Assembly: GCA_018262395.1 (NCBI GenBank)
Contig: JAGSYM010000011.1
Span: 1 to 11,435 of the forward strand
Direction: 5' to 3'
Source of the DNA: Nitrospirota bacterium
GTDB lineage: Bacteria > Nitrospirota > Thermodesulfovibrionia > Thermodesulfovibrionales > SM23-35
DNA: 11,435 bases
Shown here: in pieces, positions 7,033 to 11,435 of the stretch
Layout of the letters: each line of letters begins with the position of its first letter
Position numbering within the stretch: the first letter of the stretch is position 1
Made by a program: the position numbers and the translations under genes
Notes under the pieces: generated by a model
Database searches by the model: none
Told to the model about the DNA's origin: nothing
Seen by the model: only the letters and a program-made list of their open reading frames with translations

Positions 7033-7162
7033 CTCCGCGGTAACTAAGGACCCCGTTTTAAATTTGTACCTCAGAAAACTATTAAACTGATGCTGGGCAC
7101 AATCATTATTTTCCTTGCCATAAGATATATTTCACAGTATTTCATGAAATAGGAGATCTCAC

Positions 7163-7240
7163 ATGAATGGATTGGTATGTCCGACAGTGAGAATGGAAAA
7201 GCCAGTGGTAGCCACAGACGGTTCAGAGCGGGCAGCGTGA
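7163..7240 (+). pseudogene. Universal stress protein (UspA) N-terminal fragment
   Basis: A 25-codon reading frame with a strong AGGAG (7151-7155, 7 nt before the ATG) encodes a short lead followed by MEKPVVATDGSERAA. This matches the first strand and nucleotide-loop start of UspA-family proteins (typically M.+ILVATDGSE.A). A TGA then ends it. In-frame codons beyond the stop read LRGLSAIQKVRF before a further TAG at 7277-7279, plausibly the decayed first helix. Nothing resembling the rest of a Usp (GxxxxGS loop) is visible downstream. The ribosome site survives, so a short peptide could still be made. Confidence 0.65.
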
Positions 7241-7445
7241 CTGAGAGGATTATCGGCTATTCAGAAAGTGCGGTTTTAGCAGCCATACTGTAGCTTTTTT
7301 ATTAAGGGTTAAATGTAGGTTGTCGGTATCCTTCTGTCTGGGTTCCATGTGTAAATCAAAAATCATTTCACTCAAGACATCTTTTTGATCTCCCTATGCA
7401 TCTGAGTTTCCCTGTTATGAAACTTGCTGTACATTATTTTCATTT

Positions 7446-7583
7446 TTAGGAGCTTTCTTCATCTTTTACGATCTCGGACATATATGCAACGAGGACTGAC
7501 AGGCCAAGTGTAAGAGGAACAAAGATAAAGTGAAAACCCGCTGTCACAGCGAACTGAAGTCTACTTAATGTCAACACATCCAT
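7446..7583 (-). pseudogene. Cytochrome bd ubiquinol oxidase subunit I (CydA) N-terminal fragment
   Basis: A 45-codon frame starts with [19 protein letters not shown] followed by [16 protein letters not shown], an excellent match to the CydA N-terminus. It includes His18, equivalent to the haem ligand His19 of E. coli CydA. A normal CydA continues for over 400 residues. Here the frame ends in EIVKDEESS and TAA within about ten residues after the first helix, and no further CydA sequence is seen in 7241-7445. AAGGA lies 4 nt before the ATG. Most simply it is a deletion remnant; a 45-residue single-helix protein cannot be excluded. Confidence 0.75.
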
Positions 7584-7620
7584 GTTATCCTTCTGTCATT
7601 GTTTGTCTGATCTAATATGT

Positions 7621-7651
7621 TTGTCAATTGGGTTTTACTGCTCTCTATAAT
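7621..7651 (+). promoter_or_regulatory. Candidate promoter of the LysE-family gene
   Basis: A consensus -10 TATAAT (7646-7651) follows TTGTCA (7621-7626), with a spacer of 19 nt, slightly long for a sigma-70 promoter. It would give a leader of about 39 nt before the ATG at 7697. Apart from the two fragments described, 7241-7620 contains nothing else I can identify. Confidence 0.45.
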
Positions 7652-7696
7652 ACAAGATATGATTGAGATACCCTATAAAGGCAGGAGTCTTTTCTC

Positions 7697-8323
7697 ATGA
7701 TCGAATCACTGCAATATCTTGTTTCAGGCATCCTGTTCGGATTTGCTGCGGGCATTTCTCCCGGGCCTCTGCTTGCCCTTGTCATTACAGAGACACTCAT
7801 GCACAGCAGAAGGGAGGGAATTCTTGTTGCAATCACACCGGTCGTCACTGATGTACCGATAATTGTGGTGACAATATATATCCTTTCTCAACTCTCGAGT
7901 TCTGATATCTTTCTTGGTATGTTATCCCTTGCAGGCGCACTGTTCATTGCTTATCTTGCATACGGAAGCATCATGACGCGGGAGGTACATTTGGGTATCT
8001 ATCATGTGAAGCCGCAGTCTCTCCGCAAAGGGGTGCTCACCAACTTCCTGAACCCACATCCTTATCTCTTCTGGATGATGGTCGGCACTCCCACTATCCT
8101 GAGAGCCTCTCAGGTCAACGTAGGCTCGGCTGTAGCATTCATCGCGGGATTTTATGTTCTTCTCGTTGGTTCAAAAGTTCTGATTGTGCTCCTTGTGGAC
8201 AGGTCAAAAAATTTCCTGAAGAGCAGGACATATATTTATATTATCAGGGCAACAGGGGTCATCCTGTTATGCTTTGCTGTTCTGTTTTTGAAGGATGGTC
8301 TCGGGATGCTTGGGCTGCTGTGA
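7697..8323 (+). CDS. LysE/RhtB-family amino-acid exporter
   Basis: This 208-residue inner-membrane protein has about six hydrophobic helices (roughly 5-30, 42-64, 70-92, 118-135, 142-166, 181-205). The family hallmark GISPGPLLALVITETL (19-34), followed by the RREGILVAITPVVTD segment, marks the LysE/RhtB translocators, which export amino acids or related small solutes using the proton gradient. The second conserved patch, NFLNPHPYLFWMMVG, is also present. The ATG has AGGAG (7683-7687) 9 nt upstream. The gene stands alone and converges with the HD-GYP gene, leaving only 34 nt between stop codons. The substrate cannot be inferred. Confidence 0.88.
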   Translation: MIESLQYLVSGILFGFAAGISPGPLLALVITETLMHSRREGILVAITPVVTDVPIIVVTIYILSQLSSSDIFLGMLSLAGALFIAYLAYGSIMTREVHLGIYHVKPQSLRKGVLTNFLNPHPYLFWMMVGTPTILRASQVNVGSAVAFIAGFYVLLVGSKVLIVLLVDRSKNFLKSRTYIYIIRATGVILLCFAVLFLKDGLGMLGLL

Positions 8324-8341
8324 TAAATCCATGTATATCAA

Positions 8342-8365
8342 TAAAAAATCCAGGGGACTACTGGA
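8342..8365 (-). terminator. Weak terminator of the HD-GYP gene
   Basis: On the minus strand a 5-bp stem (TCCAG / CTGGA, 8365-8361 and 8353-8349) with a 7-nt loop is followed by ATTTTTTAT. It overlaps the last codons and the stop. The stem is short, so efficiency is doubtful. Confidence 0.35.
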
Positions 8366-9662
8366 GATGATCTGGCAGGATATTTTTGATAAAGACTTCC
8401 ACAAGCGAAGCATCAAACTGTGTACCTGAGTTTTCCTTTAGTTCCGTGACCGCCTCATTCAACTTTACGGGAACCTTATAGTAAGATCCGCTCGTCATTG
8501 CATCAAAGGCCTCGGCAATGGCAATAACCCGTGCTTCAAGAGGAATTGCCTCCCCCTGAAGTTTTGCGGGGTACCCCGTTCCATCATACCGTTCATGGTG
8601 GTGAAGGATTAAAGGCGTAATGTCCGCGTAAAAATTGATTGGCCGTATCATTTCGTAGCCGATCACTGAATGCTTGATGCAGTCTTCACGGGTGAGCATC
8701 TCCTCAGCCTTGATCCTGAGAAAACCGATATCGTGAAGGAGGCTTGCAAGATATAAACGCTTTTTCTTTTCTTCGGACATATTGATTGCTTTTGCAATGA
8801 TGTTGCTGTACTTCGCCACTCTGTGAGAATGTCCCCTTTTCTCCGGGATGTGCGCATCAATTGCTTTCAGGAGAATATCAGTGATATGGATTTCGAAATT
8901 TTTTTGGTCTTCATGGAATTGTGCCTGCACCAGGGAAGTTGCTGCCTGATCTGCGAGATAAACAAGCAGCTCAGTATCTCTGTCAGAATAGGTCCCTTCC
9001 TGCTTGCTCAGTTCTACGACACCAATAATATCCTTTTTTGTTGATAAGGGGACAGAAAGAACCGATTTTGTCTGAGCTCCCGAGAGTGCATCCACGGAGG
9101 CGTCAAACCGTTTGTCGTCAGAAACGGGTGATACATTCAGGGATTTTCCATTTTTCAGGACCCACCCGGCGAATCCCTTGCCTTTTGGAACAGGTGTCCC
9201 CATTAAGGTGTCCTGCGCAGGGCCTTTTACGATCCTGAAGACAAAATCACCGTCATCTTTGAGCAGGACAAAGCCGGCATCGGATCCTGTGAGAGACATG
9301 CCATGGGATATTATCTTGTCCAGGAGGATATCACCATATACCTCTTCCCGCATATCTTTTGTAACGGCAAAAATCGTATCAAGCCTGTCCCTGTATTTTT
9401 CGATACTCCGAATAATTTTCTGCGAGATCGTTCGCCACATGACAAAGCCGGTGACAGCAAGGATGAGAATGATAACGATTATAAGGGTGATCGAAATATC
9501 CGGCAGGAAATCAAGAGCTTCACTGAATGGCTTAAAGAGATATCTAAGGATGACGGCGAGAAGAGTGAGAACGATGAATGCTGCAATCAGATTCAGAAAT
9601 CGCAGTTTTGTCCGGATTTCTTCAATTATTGGAATCTTATCAGAATTTGCCTGCTTTGACAT
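8358..9662 (-). CDS. Membrane GAF/HD-GYP signalling protein, putative cyclic-di-GMP phosphodiesterase
   Basis: The protein has 434 residues. Two transmembrane helices (about 23-43 and 56-76) are followed by a linker helix, a GAF sensor domain (about 95-245, with GFAGWVLKNGKSLNV and KSVLSVPL) and a C-terminal HD-GYP domain (about 255-430). HD-GYP motifs seen: HSHRVAKYS (278-286), LLHDIG (308-313), HSVIGYEMI (331-339), HHHERYDGTGYP (354-365) and AEAFDAMTS (383-391). The family degrades c-di-GMP at a two- or three-metal centre. The usual HDxGK lysine is Phe314 here, and the ADxxDA segment begins with AE, so activity may differ. The ATG at 9662 has no clear Shine-Dalgarno. Confidence 0.9.
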   Translation of the reverse strand: MSKQANSDKIPIIEEIRTKLRFLNLIAAFIVLTLLAVILRYLFKPFSEALDFLPDISITLIIVIILILAVTGFVMWRTISQKIIRSIEKYRDRLDTIFAVTKDMREEVYGDILLDKIISHGMSLTGSDAGFVLLKDDGDFVFRIVKGPAQDTLMGTPVPKGKGFAGWVLKNGKSLNVSPVSDDKRFDASVDALSGAQTKSVLSVPLSTKKDIIGVVELSKQEGTYSDRDTELLVYLADQAATSLVQAQFHEDQKNFEIHITDILLKAIDAHIPEKRGHSHRVAKYSNIIAKAINMSEEKKKRLYLASLLHDIGFLRIKAEEMLTREDCIKHSVIGYEMIRPINFYADITPLILHHHERYDGTGYPAKLQGEAIPLEARVIAIAEAFDAMTSGSYYKVPVKLNEAVTELKENSGTQFDASLVEVFIKNILPDHLQ

Positions 9663-9751
9663 TGCTAAACTTTACCGGATGCAATGTGCAAAGTCAATAA
9701 GACAAGCTCAGGACAATACGTTCTTTACAAACGATATTTTTACAGCTCTCA

Positions 9752-9793
9752 ACCAATAAAAGTAAAGGCAGCCAGAGGGGGAATCTGGCTGCC
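9752..9793 (-). terminator. Rho-independent terminator, leftward
   Basis: A perfect 10-bp stem (GGCAGCCAGA, 9767-9776; TCTGGCTGCC, 9784-9793) with a 7-nt loop is followed on the minus strand by TTTACTTTTATT (9766-9755). It would stop leftward transcription from the STN-domain gene, or of a small RNA, before the HD-GYP gene. On the plus strand the hairpin is followed by AGGAGGG and not by a T-run. Confidence 0.75.
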
Positions 9794-9858
9794 AGGAGGG
9801 TTGGTGCATGAATCGGAATAGCACAAAGAAGGTATGCTATTTTTTGCACCTTATATGG
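9755..9858 (-). ncRNA. Candidate small RNA with C-rich, anti-Shine-Dalgarno segments
   Basis: Read leftward, a nested hairpin (outer GGTGCA/TGCACC, 9850-9845 with 9808-9803; inner AATAGCA/TGCTATT, 9841-9835 with 9823-9817) is joined by the unpaired linker AACCCTCCT to the terminator hairpin, whose loop is TTCCCCC. A -10-like GATAAT lies at 9870-9865, giving a transcript of about 105 nt. The single-stranded CCCUCCU is complementary to a Shine-Dalgarno core. This is a structural inference with a weak promoter. Confidence 0.3.
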
Positions 9859-9939
9859 TTGTAGATTATCTCAAACTTATGAAGAAATGATGAAGAAAAT
9901 ATGAAAAGACAGTGAAAATTTTCCCTTGTCGTCTGTCCG

Positions 9940-10221
9940 TCAGTTGACCTGACTGCCGGAAGACGAATTGTTGAATGAAATGATAATACTTTTTTTCACA
10001 ACCATAGCTGCGAAGTTTACACCCGCCAGTATTTCGACAAGAATATGATTCCACGGTTCATACATTTTTATCTGGATTTTACCTTTTATCTGTCTGTCCA
10101 CAACCATATCGTAGCCATCAATACGGGCAGCGTCTGACAGGAGTGACAGAACAGCGTGTAAATCTCCATTGTAAAAATCGATACTGACAGCTGTTCCCTC
10201 ATAATCATTCAAAATGAACAT
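9940..10221 (-). CDS. Freestanding secretin/TonB short N-terminal (STN) domain protein
   Basis: A 93-residue protein consisting almost entirely of one STN (N0-type) domain: VSIDFYNGDLHAVLSLLSDA, then GYDMVVDRQIKGKIQIKM and the closing PWNHILVEILAGVNF. Such domains normally sit at the N-terminus of PilQ/GspD secretins or TonB-dependent receptors, inside proteins of several hundred residues. Here the frame ends after SSGSQVN with no secretin barrel and no other domain. No signal peptide is visible, which is odd because STN domains act in the periplasm. The ATG has GAGG about 12 nt upstream, a long spacing. A strong leftward terminator lies 147 nt downstream. It could be a remnant of pilQ or a small accessory protein. 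Confidence 0.7.
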   Translation of the reverse strand: MFILNDYEGTAVSIDFYNGDLHAVLSLLSDAARIDGYDMVVDRQIKGKIQIKMYEPWNHILVEILAGVNFAAMVVKKSIIISFNNSSSGSQVN

Positions 10222-10418
10222 CTCAATCGAATTCCTCTTTCAAAACAATACATTATATCCCTTGTCAGATGAAAAGTATAGAAGAGTACTGCCTGCAGGT
10301 TTCATTCCTCTTGTAGCAGTGAAAGGGATACGTTACAATAGCGAAAAATGGTAAGCGTCATGCCAAAGATACCGTTAGGGCTGTAAAATCCATAGAGAGG
10401 TAAGAGGTAAAACCTGCC

Positions 10419-11363
10419 ATGAACGAATCAAAGCTTGAGCAGTGTAAGGTTAAGAAAGAAGATACGAAACAGTTTCGTGAAGAGATACCGGGTATCGTCA
10501 ATGACCTGGTGAAATCGTGTACAACGGGGGATTGCTTTGATCATGTTGACATAGAACCGTTGCCGTCTAAAGAGGCCATTATCGAAATTATCCACCTTTC
10601 CTGCCGGATACTCTACCCGGGATACTTTTCCAGCACCCGCATTGACACTGTAAATCTGCTCTATTATTACGGCCAGGAGGCAATGCAGTTGTTTGAGGCC
10701 ATCTCAGAGCAGATTGTCCTCTCAATGCGGCATGAATGCCGTCGTCATAATATGGTCTGCATCGACTGCGAGGAGCGCGGGCAGGAGATAGCGATTCGTT
10801 TTATGCGCGAACTTCCGCGCCTGAGAATACTGCTCGCGAAGGATATTCGCGCGGCTTACGAGGGCGATCCCGCGGCCAAGGGGTTTGACGAGATCATCTT
10901 CAGTTATCCCGGACTTTTTGCGATTTCGGTTTACCGGATAGCCCATGAGCTTTACAAGCAAGGCGTTTCATTAATCCCCCGAATCATGACAGAATACGCC
11001 CATAATATGACAGGAATTGACATTCATCCCGGTGCCCGGATTGGTGAGAGCTTTTTTATCGATCATGGAACCGGTGTGGTAATAGGTGAGACAACGGATA
11101 TTGGCAATCGGGTGAGAATTTATCAGGGGGTCACGCTCGGTGCATTGTCTCTTCCAAAAGATGCCGTAGAAAAGCTGAGGAGCGAAAAACGCCATCCAAC
11201 CATCGAAGATGATGTGATTATCTACGCAGGAGTAACCATATTAGGCGGAGAGGCTGTGATCGGCGCCCGTTCGGTAATCGGCGGGAATGTATGGATTACA
11301 GAGTCAGTGCCACCCGACACGAAAGTTTTTCTGAAGAAACCGGAACTGGTTTTTAAACCGTGA
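10419..11363 (+). CDS. cysE: Serine O-acetyltransferase, long EpsC/CysE type
   Basis: This 314-residue cytoplasmic enzyme makes O-acetylserine from serine and acetyl-CoA, the first committed step of cysteine synthesis. An extended helical N-terminal region (about 1-185, with LLYYYGQEAMQLFEAI) precedes the left-handed beta-helix hexapeptide repeats (about 198-295). Catalytic residues by analogy with E. coli Asp92 and His158 are Asp150 (GDPA) and His216 (FIDHGTG). GIDIHPGARIGE and VVIGETTDIG are typical. It is longer than E. coli CysE (273 aa), as in the EpsC-like class. The C-terminus is VFKP and lacks the terminal Ile that docks into CysK. The ATG has AGAGG about 11 nt upstream. The stop is 2 nt before the cysK ATG. 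Confidence 0.95.
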   Translation: MNESKLEQCKVKKEDTKQFREEIPGIVNDLVKSCTTGDCFDHVDIEPLPSKEAIIEIIHLSCRILYPGYFSSTRIDTVNLLYYYGQEAMQLFEAISEQIVLSMRHECRRHNMVCIDCEERGQEIAIRFMRELPRLRILLAKDIRAAYEGDPAAKGFDEIIFSYPGLFAISVYRIAHELYKQGVSLIPRIMTEYAHNMTGIDIHPGARIGESFFIDHGTGVVIGETTDIGNRVRIYQGVTLGALSLPKDAVEKLRSEKRHPTIEDDVIIYAGVTILGGEAVIGARSVIGGNVWITESVPPDTKVFLKKPELVFKP

Positions 11364-11365
11364 GC

Positions 11366-11435
11366 ATGTCAAAAGTTTTCAAAGATATAACTGAAACCAT
11401 AGGGTATACCCCCCTCGTGAAATTTAACCATATTA
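11366..11435 (+). CDS. cysK: Cysteine synthase (O-acetylserine sulfhydrylase), N-terminal part
   Basis: 23 codons are visible before the window ends. MSKVFKDITETIGYTPLVKF is the unmistakable CysK/CysM N-terminus (normally DITETIGNTPLV+L), a PLP enzyme that converts O-acetylserine and sulfide to cysteine. The ATG begins 2 nt after the cysE stop and has no evident Shine-Dalgarno of its own, so translational coupling to cysE is likely. The IGY in place of the common IGN is a small departure. The PLP-lysine region lies outside the window. Confidence 0.92.
   Translation, partial: MSKVFKDITETIGYTPLVKFNHI

Noticed and set aside
7327..7597. 12-nt direct repeat TATCCTTCTGTC at 7327-7338 and 7586-7597 around the CydA fragment
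   Set aside because: A few exact 12-nt repeats are expected by chance in a window of this size, and there are no target-site or terminal-repeat features to support an insertion.
9808..9864. 18-codon plus-strand ORF with AGGAGG 8 nt upstream
   Set aside because: Its ribosome site is the reverse complement of the C-rich linker of the hairpin region, it lacks recognisable protein features and no plus-strand promoter is evident.

Overview
The window reads as a compact chromosomal segment of a Gram-negative bacterium. The combination of a full pst-phoU operon, a di-haem cytochrome c peroxidase, a GAF/HD-GYP sensor, a freestanding secretin-type STN domain and a ModE-like Mop domain is typical of Nitrospirota or Geobacter-like Desulfobacterota. 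That placement is an inference from protein flavour, not something proved here. There are no rRNAs, tRNAs, insertion sequences, phage genes or CRISPR arrays.

Layout. 1-1611, minus strand: arsenate reductase (arsC), a flavoredoxin-like flavin reductase, then the start of a secreted di-haem peroxidase that runs off the left edge. 1762-2316, plus strand: two very small genes of unknown function, a four-cysteine protein and a one-helix membrane protein, each preceded by an array of 11-bp direct repeats with Pho-box geometry. 2376-6735, plus strand: pstS-pstC-pstA-pstB-phoU, the high-affinity phosphate transporter and its regulator, headed by a textbook four-repeat Pho box. pstC-pstA-pstB-phoU overlap by 1-7 nt, while pstS is separated from pstC by a 161-nt spacer holding a long imperfect inverted repeat.

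6781-7583 looks like a gene graveyard. It holds a Mop/TOBE gene whose recognisable homology continues upstream of any start codon, a 25-codon universal-stress-protein N-terminus cut by a stop codon, and a 45-codon cytochrome bd subunit I (CydA) N-terminus. 7697-8323 (plus) is a LysE-family exporter, convergent with a GAF/HD-GYP membrane signalling protein at 8358-9662 (minus). 9752-9860 holds a strong hairpin/terminator and a second nested stem, possibly a small RNA on the minus strand. 9940-10221 (minus) is a freestanding STN domain. 10419-11435 (plus) is the cysteine pair: a long EpsC/CysE-type serine acetyltransferase followed directly by the start of cysK.

How it works together. The three Pho-box arrays share the same geometry: the last heptamer begins exactly 16 nt before a candidate -10. 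This implies one phosphate-starvation regulon that includes the two uncharacterised small proteins. The divergently placed arsC fits the same theme, because Pst-type and other phosphate importers can admit arsenate, a phosphate analogue. No phoB or phoR is inside the window.
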